This document shows positions 28,336 through 36,365 of a DNA stretch of 64,000 nucleotides, one piece after another. The position numbers were made by a program, and so were the translations under genes. The stretch's first letter is position 1. Every line of letters begins with the position of its first letter. Under the pieces are notes generated by a model. That model did not search any database. It was not told the origin of the DNA and saw only the letters and a list, made by a program, of their open reading frames with translations. The stretch covers positions 1 through 64,000 of the forward strand of contig VGDX01000010.1 of assembly GCA_016869535.1 (NCBI GenBank), in the 5' to 3' direction. This stretch comes from Alphaproteobacteria bacterium (lineage in GTDB: Bacteria > Pseudomonadota > Alphaproteobacteria > Rhizobiales > Methyloligellaceae).

Positions 28336-28428
28336 ATGCAGTTCCTGAAGGGCATAAGCAGGATTGAGACCGGCGCCGTGTCGCGCGCCTGTGCCCTCGC
28401 ACTGCGCCTCGTCCTTAGACGCCCCTGA
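28336..28428 (+). CDS. leuA leader peptide (Leu-rich)
   Basis: A 30-codon frame (ATG 28336, TGA 28426-28428) ends with the residues CALALRLVLRRP, in which Leu, Ala, Leu, Arg, Leu, Val, Leu alternate over seven codons (CTC, CTG, CTC and CTT). A GTG at 28378 would give a shorter 16-residue version. It lies upstream of leuA and its stop is inside a strong hairpin. This is the layout of an amino-acid attenuator in which ribosome stalling at Leu codons selects the RNA structure. It is too short for ordinary gene calling. Confidence 0.7.
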   Translation: MQFLKGISRIETGAVSRACALALRLVLRRP

Positions 28429-28466
28429 GTGCCGGCGGGTCCGCGAAGCGGACGGGCGTTCAGGGG
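28422..28466 (+). promoter_or_regulatory. Attenuator-like hairpins before leuA
   Basis: CCCCTGA (28422-28428), which includes the leader stop, can pair with TTCAGGGG (28459-28466). Nested inside is the perfect stem GTCCGC-GAA-GCGGAC (28439-28453). CGCCC (28420-28424) can instead pair with GGGCG (28454-28458), giving alternative folds. There is no clean U-run directly after, so the mechanism could be termination or translational control. Confidence 0.55.
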
Positions 28467-28540
28467 ATGGCAATATAAACCCAATAATTTCAATCCATTC
28501 GCCAGTCGTGCTAGATTGGCGCAAGATCTAAGGACAGGAC

Positions 28541-30127
28541 ATGAGTTCCGATCAGAAAAAGCCAAAGGGCGCGAAGACCCGAGCGGACAAGGACCGCGTG
28601 GTCATCTTCGACACCACCTTGCGCGACGGGGAGCAATGCCCCGGCGCCACCATGACCTTCGACGAGAAGCTCGAAGTCGCCGAACTGCTCGACGAGATGG
28701 GCGTGGACATCATCGAGGCGGGCTTCCCCATCGCCAGCCAGGGCGATTTCGACAGCGTGCAGGAGATCTCACGCCGCGCCAAGAATTCGGTGATCTGCGG
28801 GCTCGCCCGCGCGCAGGCCAAGGATATCGACATCTGCGCCGAGGCCATCAAGCCGGCCAAGCGCGGCCGCATCCACACTTTCATCGGCACCTCGCCGCTA
28901 CACCGCCAATATCAGATGAGCATCGACGAGGCGGAAGTGCTCTCCCGCGTCACAGCCTCGGTGACGCGGGCGCGCTCCTACACCGACAATGTCGAATGGT
29001 CGGCGATGGACGCGACCCGCACCGAGCCGGATTTCCTCTGCCGCTGCGTCGAGGCGGCGATCAAGGCCGGCGCCACCACCGTCAACATTCCCGACACGGT
29101 GGGCTACGCCACGCCTGACGAATTCGCCGGCCTGATCCGTATGATCGTCGAGCGCGTGCCGGGCGCTGACACCGTCATCTTCTCCACCCATTGCCACAAC
29201 GATCTCGGGCTCGCGGTCGCAAACTCGCTGTCTGGCGTGGTGGCGGGCGCGCGGCAGGTGGAATGCGCCATCAACGGGCTTGGCGAGCGTGCTGGCAACG
29301 CGGCGCTGGAAGAGATCGTCATGGCCATCCGGACGCGCAGCGACGTGATGCCGTTCTGGACCGGCATCGATACCACCATGCTGACCCGCGCCTCGAAGCT
29401 CGTATCGCGGGTGACCGCCTTCCCGGTGCAGTACAACAAGGCGATCGTCGGCCGGAACGCCTTCGCGCATGAGAGCGGCATCCACCAGGACGGCGTGCTG
29501 AAATATGCCGGTACTTTCGAGATCATGACGCCGGAGAGCGTGGGCCTGAAGGAATCCTCGCTGGTGATGGGCAAGCATTCCGGACGCCACGCCTTCCGCG
29601 AGAAGCTGAAGGAGCTCGGCTACGAGCTCGGCGACAATGCTTTCGAGGACGCCTTCGTGCGCTTCAAGGCGCTCGCCGACCGCAAGAAGCATGTCTATGA
29701 CGAGGATATCGAGGCGCTGGTCGATCAGGAGATCGCGAGCGCGCATGACCGCATCAAGGTCGTGGCGCTGACGGTGATCGCCGGCACCGGCGGGCCGCAA
29801 AAGGCGACGCTCACCCTCGACATCGACGGCAAGCAGCAGACCCACGAATCGACCGGCGACGGTCCGGTCGATGCGACCTTCCGGGCGATCAAGGCCATCG
29901 TGCCGCATGAGGCGCGCCTTCCGCTCTATCAGGTGAGCGCGGTGACGGAGGGGACCGACGCCCAGGCTGAGGTGCTGGTGCGGCTCGAGGCGGACGGCAA
30001 GACGGCCACGGGCCGCGGCTCCGACACCGACACCATGGTCGCCTCGGCGCGGGCCTATGTCAGTGCGCTGAACAAGCTCTTGGCGCGCGAGGCGCGGCGA
30101 AAGCCGGAATCGATGCTCGCCTCGTGA
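28541..30127 (+). CDS. leuA: 2-Isopropylmalate synthase
   Basis: LeuA condenses acetyl-CoA with 2-ketoisovalerate, the committed step to leucine. The 528-residue protein contains the HMGL-like TIM-barrel signatures FDTTLRDGEQCPGATM and VNIPDTVGYATPDEF, THCHNDLGLAVANSL with metal-binding histidines, NGLGERAGNAALEE, HESGIHQDGVLK, and the C-terminal LeuA regulatory domain (residues about 400-515) that senses leucine. It stands alone behind the Leu-rich leader. Confidence 0.97.
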   Translation: MSSDQKKPKGAKTRADKDRVVIFDTTLRDGEQCPGATMTFDEKLEVAELLDEMGVDIIEAGFPIASQGDFDSVQEISRRAKNSVICGLARAQAKDIDICAEAIKPAKRGRIHTFIGTSPLHRQYQMSIDEAEVLSRVTASVTRARSYTDNVEWSAMDATRTEPDFLCRCVEAAIKAGATTVNIPDTVGYATPDEFAGLIRMIVERVPGADTVIFSTHCHNDLGLAVANSLSGVVAGARQVECAINGLGERAGNAALEEIVMAIRTRSDVMPFWTGIDTTMLTRASKLVSRVTAFPVQYNKAIVGRNAFAHESGIHQDGVLKYAGTFEIMTPESVGLKESSLVMGKHSGRHAFREKLKELGYELGDNAFEDAFVRFKALADRKKHVYDEDIEALVDQEIASAHDRIKVVALTVIAGTGGPQKATLTLDIDGKQQTHESTGDGPVDATFRAIKAIVPHEARLPLYQVSAVTEGTDAQAEVLVRLEADGKTATGRGSDTDTMVASARAYVSALNKLLAREARRKPESMLAS

Positions 30128-30229
30128 CCCGCTGAGCGGAGTGCTGGCGAGAATCGAGGTCCTTCCCTATATGCCGGTCGGGCGCCCTGGACATGGCAAC
30201 GGACGCAATGCTAAGGGCACCCTCCGGTG

Positions 30230-30305
<76 letters not shown>

Positions 30306-30327
30306 ATCCCGCCCGGCGGAGACAAGC

Positions 30328-30603
30328 ATGACGAAAGCTTCGCAGCTTGGCATCGCATCAATCGTCGCTCTGCTTGTGTTGAGCGGCAGCGCCGCGGCGG
30401 AGGAGGTGCAGGGCGAGTTCGGCAATGAATGCGTGACGAGCCTCGCGCTCGGCCGGACCTATCCGACCGACTGCTCGGTCAACGCCGTCTATAAGGGCAA
30501 GACGCTCTGCTTCGGCAGCGAGAAATCGCGGGAGCTGTTCCTCAAGAATCCCGACGAGCTGCTGCTCAAGGCGCACATCTTCTATTCGAGCAAGCAACAG
30601 TAA
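30328..30603 (+). CDS. Small exported protein with YHS-like segment
   Basis: The 91-residue protein has a signal peptide (LGIASIVALLVLSGSAAA) and a mature region with two cysteines early (NECVTSLA...PTDCS) and YKGKTLCFGSEKSRELFLKNPDELL, which resembles the YHS domain pattern of a tyrosine/glycine turn, a cysteine and a helical 'FLKNP' element. YHS domains often bind metals. It follows the tRNA by 22 bp and ends 5 bp before a long hairpin that may terminate it. Confidence 0.75.
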   Translation: MTKASQLGIASIVALLVLSGSAAAEEVQGEFGNECVTSLALGRTYPTDCSVNAVYKGKTLCFGSEKSRELFLKNPDELLLKAHIFYSSKQQ

Positions 30604-30607
30604 GAAT

Positions 30608-30700
30608 TAAACCTCATGCTGAGGAGCGAGCGCAGCGAGCGTCTCGAAGCATGGCACCCTTCGAGACGCTCGCTGCGCTCGCTCCTCAGGGTGAGGTTTA
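30608..30700. repeat. 93-bp long inverted repeat between convergent genes
   Basis: Arms 30608-30649 and 30659-30700 are reverse complements over 40 of 42 positions, with a 9-nt loop. They carry the motif GAGGAGCGAGCGCAGCGAGC and end in AAACCTC/GAGGTTT. It lies exactly between the stops of two convergent genes and could terminate both. Sequences of this style are dispersed palindromic repeats in Hyphomicrobiales. Confidence 0.9.
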
Positions 30701-30701
30701 T

Positions 30702-31520
30702 TTATGACCCAGCCGGGTCGGAGTGGCCGGCGAACACCGTCTGGTCGGTATCGACGATGGTCACGTCGAGATCGTTGTCCTGCCCGCGCCCGTAGGTGAA
30801 GCGGAAATTCGGGTTGGTCGAGATCGAGAAGGTGCCTTCCATCTTGAACACCAGCTCGCCGTCGCGCTTCACCGTCATTTCCTTCACATAGCGCGCCGGG
30901 ATGATCGTCGCCGTGTTGATGTCGAGCTGCATGCCGTTCGCGTTCGGATGCTTGATCATCACCTGGCCCGACCAGATCGGATTCGAGTCGAGCGCCGGCG
31001 GGAAGGTCTTGACGATCATCTTGCCGAGATCGACGGTCTCGACATCGGGATCCTTGGCCATCAGCGCGCCGCAGCCACCCGCCGCCGCCACGAACTTGCT
31101 TGCCATGTGCAGTTCGCCGTCCCCGGTCTCGAGAATGGCGCGCACATGGGAGAAGTCCTCGACGCGCACGCGGGTCGAGAAGCTGCGCTCACCGCCATTG
31201 CCCGCCGCCGGGCCAAAAGCGATCTTGGCGATGACGGGATCGGGATTGTTGTCGATGACGAGCGTCAGCGATTTGAGGTCCTGCCTGACATGCGGCGGCA
31301 CGCGCACGGTCAGCGGCACGAGCGCGGCGTCCTCGGCGGTGTCTGGCATTTCGAGCACGACCATGCCGTCGGTCGCGATGGCGCGGTCGCCGAAAGTCTG
31401 CTGCTTGAGGGTTTGCCAGACATCCGGCTTGGCTTCCGCCGAAGGCATCGGCAGGGATAGAACCAGGGTCAAGGCAGCGGCGCTGCCGATCAGGGCTAGG
31501 CTCTTGGTCCGAACTGGCAT
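30702..31520 (-). CDS. Quinoprotein dehydrogenase-associated SoxYZ-like carrier protein
   Basis: The 272-residue exported protein fuses a SoxY-like N-terminal half (VWQTLKQQTFGDRAIATDGMV...LVPLTVRVP) and a SoxZ-like C-terminal half (SGQVMIKHPNANGMQLD...FKMEGTFSISTNPNFRFTY). Cys150 in AAAGGCGAL corresponds to the SoxY carrier cysteine. This fusion is known beside PQQ-dependent dehydrogenases in methylotrophs and relatives, not in thiosulfate oxidisers. I start at 31520, which has GAGGAGG upstream; an ATG at 31550 is possible. The metallohydrolase partner is directly upstream on the same strand. Confidence 0.9.
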   Translation of the reverse strand: MPVRTKSLALIGSAAALTLVLSLPMPSAEAKPDVWQTLKQQTFGDRAIATDGMVVLEMPDTAEDAALVPLTVRVPPHVRQDLKSLTLVIDNNPDPVIAKIAFGPAAGNGGERSFSTRVRVEDFSHVRAILETGDGELHMASKFVAAAGGCGALMAKDPDVETVDLGKMIVKTFPPALDSNPIWSGQVMIKHPNANGMQLDINTATIIPARYVKEMTVKRDGELVFKMEGTFSISTNPNFRFTYGRGQDNDLDVTIVDTDQTVFAGHSDPAGS

Positions 31521-31554
31521 GGCATCCTCCTCAAAGAAGGCGAGTCCCATTATA

Positions 31555-32556
31555 TCACTCCCATTCGAGTTCCGCGAAGGCCGCGCTTACATTACGGACG
31601 TGATATTTGTCGAACAGTTTCCAGGCATCGCGCTCCGAGAATCCCGCTATTTTGGTGGCATCTTCCAGGGTTTTACCCTCCCTGATCAAGCGCTGCACGT
31701 CTTGGGCGATGGTCGAGAGATAGCGTTTCTCGGGCCCGAAAGCCTCTGGCAGCTCCATGGCGTGCGGACCATGGCCCGGAACGACTCGCGCCACTTGCCG
31801 CTCCTCCAGATCGTCGATCAGCGTAAGCCAGCCCCTGATCGATCCGTCGAGCGTCGGCACATGCACCGAAAACAGCAGATCGCCGAGGAACAGCGTCCCG
31901 GTCTTGGTGTCGGTGACGATCAGATCGTTGTCGGTATGCGCCGTCGGCAGTGCCTCGAGCACCAGCTCACGATTGCCGAGATCGAGTGTCAACCTGTCCT
32001 CGACGGCGAGCGTCGGCAGCACGATCTCGGTGCCGGCCAGCGCATCCTTGCCCATCATCCGCTCATTGACGGCGAGATATCTATCGGCGCGTGAAGCAAG
32101 CCCGCGCGCCATCTTGTAGTGAGCGACAAAGGCGGGATTGTCGTCCTTGAAGGCTGCATTGCCGAAGACATGATCCGGATGCATATGGGTGTTGATCACG
32201 TAGCGGACAGGCTTGTCGGTCACGGCGCGGATGGCTTCGCGCAATTCGCGGCCCATCCCGGCGCTGCCCAGCGTATCGATGACGGCGACCGCCTCATCCC
32301 CCACGATAAAGCCGGCATTGGCCATATCGCCGCGATTTTCCGGCGACTGCATCTCGTAGCGGCCCTGATGCACGAAGATGCCGGGTGCGACCTCGCTGAC
32401 CTCGAGGCGGGTGGCGGCCAGGGCCGGAAGAAGGCGGAATAGGGGAGCGGTGAAAAGGACCAGCGCCCCACGCAGGACGGCTTGCCGCGTCACCTGGAAT
32501 CGCCTGTCCCTGGGTGTGGCCGGGGGTGGGGAGGCAAAAAACGCATTTCCAGCCAT
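31555..32556 (-). CDS. Quinoprotein relay system zinc metallohydrolase (MBL fold)
   Basis: The 333-residue protein has a Tat-like or Sec-type N-terminus (DRRFQVTRQAVLRGALVLFTAPL) and a metallo-beta-lactamase fold with the zinc motif INTHMHPDHVFGN, the later Asp in LFLGDLLF and His in VVPGHGPHA. With the SoxYZ-like protein it forms a conserved pair proposed to serve PQQ or lanthanide-dependent dehydrogenases. Here no such dehydrogenase is nearby. The C-terminal 60 residues are helical and carry the typical KYHVRNVSAAFAELEWE end. Confidence 0.9.
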   Translation of the reverse strand: MAGNAFFASPPPATPRDRRFQVTRQAVLRGALVLFTAPLFRLLPALAATRLEVSEVAPGIFVHQGRYEMQSPENRGDMANAGFIVGDEAVAVIDTLGSAGMGRELREAIRAVTDKPVRYVINTHMHPDHVFGNAAFKDDNPAFVAHYKMARGLASRADRYLAVNERMMGKDALAGTEIVLPTLAVEDRLTLDLGNRELVLEALPTAHTDNDLIVTDTKTGTLFLGDLLFSVHVPTLDGSIRGWLTLIDDLEERQVARVVPGHGPHAMELPEAFGPEKRYLSTIAQDVQRLIREGKTLEDATKIAGFSERDAWKLFDKYHVRNVSAAFAELEWE

Positions 32557-32624
32557 GATCCGGGCCTTTTGGTTTCGCCTTCCTTCGTATAGTTTACGCC
32601 CGACCCAAAAGGGAGGGTACCTGA

Positions 32625-32813
32625 ATGCGCCTGATTCTGATTTTGATCATTATTGCCGCCATCTTCGCCGTCGTGCAGAGCCAGAGGCACGGCTGCACAT
32701 GGGGTGAGGAGGGATGGTTCAATTGCGTGCTTAGCGGCAAGACGGTGACCGAGACGCCAACGGCGGTTCCTGAGCCCGCCACACCCGCACCGGCGCCCGA
32801 AACGCCGCAGTAA
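32625..32813 (+). CDS. Small single-pass membrane or exported protein
   Basis: The 62-residue product starts MRLILILIIIAAIFAVVQSQ, one hydrophobic helix, then a short polar region with two cysteines (HGCTWGEEGWFNCVL) and a Pro/Thr/Ala-rich tail. GGGAGG lies 8-12 nt before the ATG. I do not recognise the family. It stands alone between divergent and downstream genes and is followed by a strong hairpin. Confidence 0.6.
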   Translation: MRLILILIIIAAIFAVVQSQRHGCTWGEEGWFNCVLSGKTVTETPTAVPEPATPAPAPETPQ

Positions 32814-32830
32814 ACCCACGAGTTCTCAAG

Positions 32831-32866
32831 CCGCGCCGCATTCTAATCAGTTAGGAAGCGGCGCGG
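32831..32866 (+). terminator. Strong hairpin after the small membrane gene
   Basis: CCGCGCCGC (32831-32839) is the exact reverse complement of GCGGCGCGG (32858-32866), and the loop can extend the stem (TTCTAA/TTAGGAA with one bulge). There is no U-run, so it may be a weak or factor-dependent terminator, or a leader element of the Sia-like operon that starts 73 bp later. Confidence 0.5.
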
Positions 32867-32938
32867 CCCTTGGCATCGCGGATGCACAGTTTTACGTTGA
32901 GCAGCGGGGGCGCTCTGAAGGAGTAGGTCGGCGGACCA

Positions 32939-35386
32939 ATGAAAGCTGCGAAAGACTACGCTGACCGGGCCGTCGCCACATTGGCGGCCCTGTTGCCCCC
33001 AGGCACCGACCAAGCCAAAATTGCCGCCATCATCGAGGAGGCATTGTCGACGTCGTGGCGCGAGCGCGACAAGCAGTTGACGCAATTGCTGGATGCCTCG
33101 CCCGCGGTGATCTACAGCTTCAAGGCGAGAGACGACTACGCACCGCTCTTCGTCAGCGAGAATATCGCGCGCGTGCTGGGCTATGCCCCCGATGAATATC
33201 TGAAAGATGCCGACTTCTGGCGCAGCCATGTGCACCCCGACGACGTCGAAGGGGTCGAGGCGGAACTCGCGGCGCTGTTCGAGCAAGACCATCATGCGGT
33301 GGAATACCGCTTCCGCAAGAAGGACGGCTCCTATTGCTGGGTCAATGACGAGCAGCATCTCATCCGCGATAAAAAGGGTGAGCCCAAGGAGGTGGTCGGC
33401 TCGTGGAGCGACATCAGCGCGCGCAAGGCCGCCGAGGCGGCCGAGGATGCCACGCGTGGAAGGCTCAACGCCCTGCTCGAGACGGCGCCTTCGGTGATCT
33501 ATAGCTTCAAGGCCAAGGACGATTACGCGCCCACTTTTGTCAGCGAGAACATCAAGCGGCTACTCGGATACTGTCCCGAAAAATATCTGGAGCATGCCGA
33601 TTTCTGGCGAAACAACGTTCACCCCGAAGATCTCCCCACGGTCGAGGCCGAGCAGGCCAAGCTGTTCGAGAAGGGAAGGCACGCCACCGAGTACCGCTTC
33701 CGCAAACGGAACGGCGCCTTTATCTGGGTCAGCGACGAACAGTATCTCTTGCGCGACGATGCCGGCGAGCCGGCCGAGATCGTCGGCTCATGGAGCAATA
33801 TCTCGGCCCGCAAGCAGGCGGAGCTGGCCGAGAATGCGGCGCGCGCCAGGTTCGACCTGTTGCTGCATGGCGCCCCGGCAGTGGTCTACAGTTTCGAGGC
33901 AAGCGGCGACTTCGCGCCGACCTTCGTCAGCGACAACATCAAGCGCGTGCTCGGCTACGAGACCGACGACTACCTGAAGAAGCCCGATTTCTGGCGGAGC
34001 AATGTCCATCCCGAAGATCTGCCTGCGGTGGAAGAGGGTCAGGCGAAGCTGTTCGATGAGGATCATCACCTTGCCGAATACCGCTTCCGCAAGAAGGACG
34101 GCGTCTATTGCTGGGTCAGCGACGAGCAGCATCTGGTGCGCGACCAGAACGGCAAGCCGCTCGAAGTGATCGGCTCATGGAGCGAAGTCACCGCGCGCAA
34201 GACAGCCGAGCAGCAAGCTCTGGCCGAAAGCGAGCAGCGCTTGACCGATGCCATCGAGACCATCTCGGAGGGCTTCTCGCTGTTCGATAAGGACGACCGG
34301 CTGGTGCTGGGCAATTACAAATATGCCGAGCTATTCGACTATGGTGAAGGTCCGCCCAAACCCGGCATGACCTTCGAGGAGATCGTAAGGCGCGCCGTCG
34401 ATCACGGTCTTATCGGCGACGCCAAGGGTAGGGCCGAGGGCTGGCTGAGACAGCGTTTGGCCGAACACCGCAATCCGGGCGACCCCCTGCTCGAACACCG
34501 TTCAGACGGGCGCTGGCTTCAGGTCAATGAGCGGCGCACCGAGACCGGCGGCACCGTGGCCGTCTATAGCGACCTCACCGACATCAAGGAGAGCGAGCAG
34601 CGCGCCGCTGCCGCCAATCAACTGATCCTGCAAAGTCTGCGCTATGCCAGCCGTATCCAGGCCGCGGTGTTGCCGGCGCGGCAGGAGCTTGAGATTGTGG
34701 CGGCGGACCATTTCCTCATCTGGGAACCGCGCGATATCGTTGGTGGCGACTTCTTCTGGTTCCAGCCGATCAGGGACGATGGTTATGCGGTGATGGTCGG
34801 CGATTGCACGGGCCATGGCGTGCCCGGCGCATTCATGACCCTTATCGCCTGGGGGTTGCTCGATCGCATGTTGCGTGGCGCTGATAGCGACAAACCGAGT
34901 CAGGTCTTGACCGGCCTGCATCGCGGCGTGCAAAGCCTGCTCGGCCAGGATGCGGATCGTGGCAATACGGATGACGGGCTGGAAGCCGGTATCTGCTTCA
35001 TCAATCCCAAGAAGCAGCGTATGACCTTTGCCGGCGCGCGCTTCTCGCTATGGAAGTCAAACCGGGAAGGGGTCATCGAGATCAAGGGCAACCGGACGGG
35101 ACTCGGCTACCGGCGATATGCGCAGGATACCGATTTCACCGACGTTACCTTCCCATTCCACAAGAAGGACGCCTTTTACCTTGCCACCGATGGCCTCATC
35201 GATCAGATCGGCGGCCCGCGCGGACGCTCTTTCGGCAAACGGCGTTTCCAGGATCTGTTGAAGAAGAATTTGGGCGCGGACATGCGCGACCAGGAAAAGT
35301 CCTTGCGAAAAGCTTTGGACAGTTATCAGGGGCAGCAAGCCCGCCGTGACGATCTCACGGTGCTGGGTTTCGTGCCGCATTCGTAA
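32939..35386 (+). CDS. Soluble multi-PAS PP2C (SpoIIE-type) phosphatase, SiaA-like
   Basis: The 815-residue protein has no membrane segment. After a short N-terminus come three very similar PAS_3 domains beginning near residues 50, 179 and 307 (LLDASPAVIYSFKA, LLETAPSVIYSFKA, LLLHGAPAVVYSFEA), each with FWR-NVHP-D and EYRFRK-G segments. A fourth, different PAS domain follows (about 430-550, ETISEGFSLFDKDDRLVLGN). The C-terminal SpoIIE/PP2C domain (about 565-815) keeps metal motifs IVGGDFFW, DCTGHGVPGAFMT, ATDGLIDQIGG and RRDDLTVLGF. By analogy with SiaA it should dephosphorylate the SiaC-like protein encoded two genes later. SiaA itself is a membrane HAMP protein, so the sensory input is different here. 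Confidence 0.9.
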   Translation: MKAAKDYADRAVATLAALLPPGTDQAKIAAIIEEALSTSWRERDKQLTQLLDASPAVIYSFKARDDYAPLFVSENIARVLGYAPDEYLKDADFWRSHVHPDDVEGVEAELAALFEQDHHAVEYRFRKKDGSYCWVNDEQHLIRDKKGEPKEVVGSWSDISARKAAEAAEDATRGRLNALLETAPSVIYSFKAKDDYAPTFVSENIKRLLGYCPEKYLEHADFWRNNVHPEDLPTVEAEQAKLFEKGRHATEYRFRKRNGAFIWVSDEQYLLRDDAGEPAEIVGSWSNISARKQAELAENAARARFDLLLHGAPAVVYSFEASGDFAPTFVSDNIKRVLGYETDDYLKKPDFWRSNVHPEDLPAVEEGQAKLFDEDHHLAEYRFRKKDGVYCWVSDEQHLVRDQNGKPLEVIGSWSEVTARKTAEQQALAESEQRLTDAIETISEGFSLFDKDDRLVLGNYKYAELFDYGEGPPKPGMTFEEIVRRAVDHGLIGDAKGRAEGWLRQRLAEHRNPGDPLLEHRSDGRWLQVNERRTETGGTVAVYSDLTDIKESEQRAAAANQLILQSLRYASRIQAAVLPARQELEIVAADHFLIWEPRDIVGGDFFWFQPIRDDGYAVMVGDCTGHGVPGAFMTLIAWGLLDRMLRGADSDKPSQVLTGLHRGVQSLLGQDADRGNTDDGLEAGICFINPKKQRMTFAGARFSLWKSNREGVIEIKGNRTGLGYRRYAQDTDFTDVTFPFHKKDAFYLATDGLIDQIGGPRGRSFGKRRFQDLLKKNLGADMRDQEKSLRKALDSYQGQQARRDDLTVLGFVPHS

Positions 35387-35395
35387 GGAGAGTCG

Positions 35396-35965
35396 ATGCT
35401 AGCTTCCCAGCTGATGGATTTACGCTCAACGTTGCACACGCAAGGTGTTATTTTCACCTATAGCGGCTATGTCACCGAACCGGTGCTGAGCGGCGTCGGC
35501 GAGGCGCTCAAGCAGAAGCTCGCGATCGACGATGCCGACACCAAGACGCTTCGCAGCGTGTTCGCTATTTTCGTCGAGCAGATGCAAAACATCATCCGCT
35601 ATTCCGCCGAGAAGACAGAGACCCCGCTTCCGCCCACGGGTTATCCGAAGGCGCTGAGGGAAATGCGCTACGGCATCCTGACCATCGGCAAGGAGGGCGA
35701 GGACTATGTCGTATGCGCCGGCAATCTGGTCCAGCGAGCTGATGTGCCCCGTTTGCACGCGCGGCTCGATCGGATCAAGGAAATGAACAAGGAGGAACTG
35801 AAGGCGCTCTATAAAGAGCAACTCCGGGCTGAACCGGAAAAGGGGAGCAAGGGGGCAGGCCTCGGTTTCATGGAGATCGCGCGTCGTGCCTCGAAACCGA
35901 TCGAGTTCGACTTCAACGATCTCGACGACGACTACGCCTTCTTCGCATTGAAAGCGACGATCTGA
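35396..35965 (+). CDS. SiaB-family protein kinase (DUF6272)
   Basis: The 189-residue protein begins with the family segment LRSTLHTQGVIFTYSGYVTEPVLSGVGEALKQKL, followed by an N-box-like FVEQMQNIIRYSAE and a C-terminal G-box-like KGAGLGFMEIARRASKPIEFDF. These are features of the GHKL-type SiaB kinases, which phosphorylate SiaC. It starts 9 bp after the phosphatase gene and is 10 bp before the SiaC-like gene. Confidence 0.9.
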   Translation: MLASQLMDLRSTLHTQGVIFTYSGYVTEPVLSGVGEALKQKLAIDDADTKTLRSVFAIFVEQMQNIIRYSAEKTETPLPPTGYPKALREMRYGILTIGKEGEDYVVCAGNLVQRADVPRLHARLDRIKEMNKEELKALYKEQLRAEPEKGSKGAGLGFMEIARRASKPIEFDFNDLDDDYAFFALKATI

Positions 35966-35975
35966 GAGCGAGCCG

Positions 35976-36365
35976 ATGATCGAGAAACTGGATATAGAAG
36001 CGACGCCCCGCACTCCAGCGGTGGCTTTCGATTTCGCCAACCATCACCTCAAAATCTCAGGCGAGTCGTATCCCGAAGATGTCACCGAGTTCTACGGGCC
36101 GGTCTTCATTGCGCTGGATAACTATTTGAAAAAAATAGGGAAAAATAAGTGCCGTTTTGACTTCGAACTCATCTATCTCAACAGTTCTTCCGCCAAGGCG
36201 ATCATGATGGTGATGGACAAGCTCGAAGACGCTGCCAAGAACGGTGCGACGGTCGAGGTCTATTGGTATTACGACCACGAAGACGACACCATGCAGGAAC
36301 TCGGTGAGGAGTTCGGCGAAGACCTCGAAAGCGCCAAGTTTCATCTCGAGAAGATGGCCGGCTGA
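35976..36365 (+). CDS. SiaC-family regulatory phosphoprotein (DUF1987)
   Basis: The 129-residue protein has the DUF1987 layout: KISGESYPEDVTEFYGPVFIALDNYL, then FDFELIYLNSSSAKAIMMVMDKLEDAA and VEVYWYYDHEDDTMQELGEEF. In Pseudomonas SiaC a threonine (Thr68) is the phosphorylation site; the serines at 70-72 in YLNSSSAK occupy the equivalent place. Unphosphorylated SiaC activates the downstream cyclase in the known system. Its stop overlaps the cyclase start (TGATG), which strongly links the two. Confidence 0.92.
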   Translation: MIEKLDIEATPRTPAVAFDFANHHLKISGESYPEDVTEFYGPVFIALDNYLKKIGKNKCRFDFELIYLNSSSAKAIMMVMDKLEDAAKNGATVEVYWYYDHEDDTMQELGEEFGEDLESAKFHLEKMAG

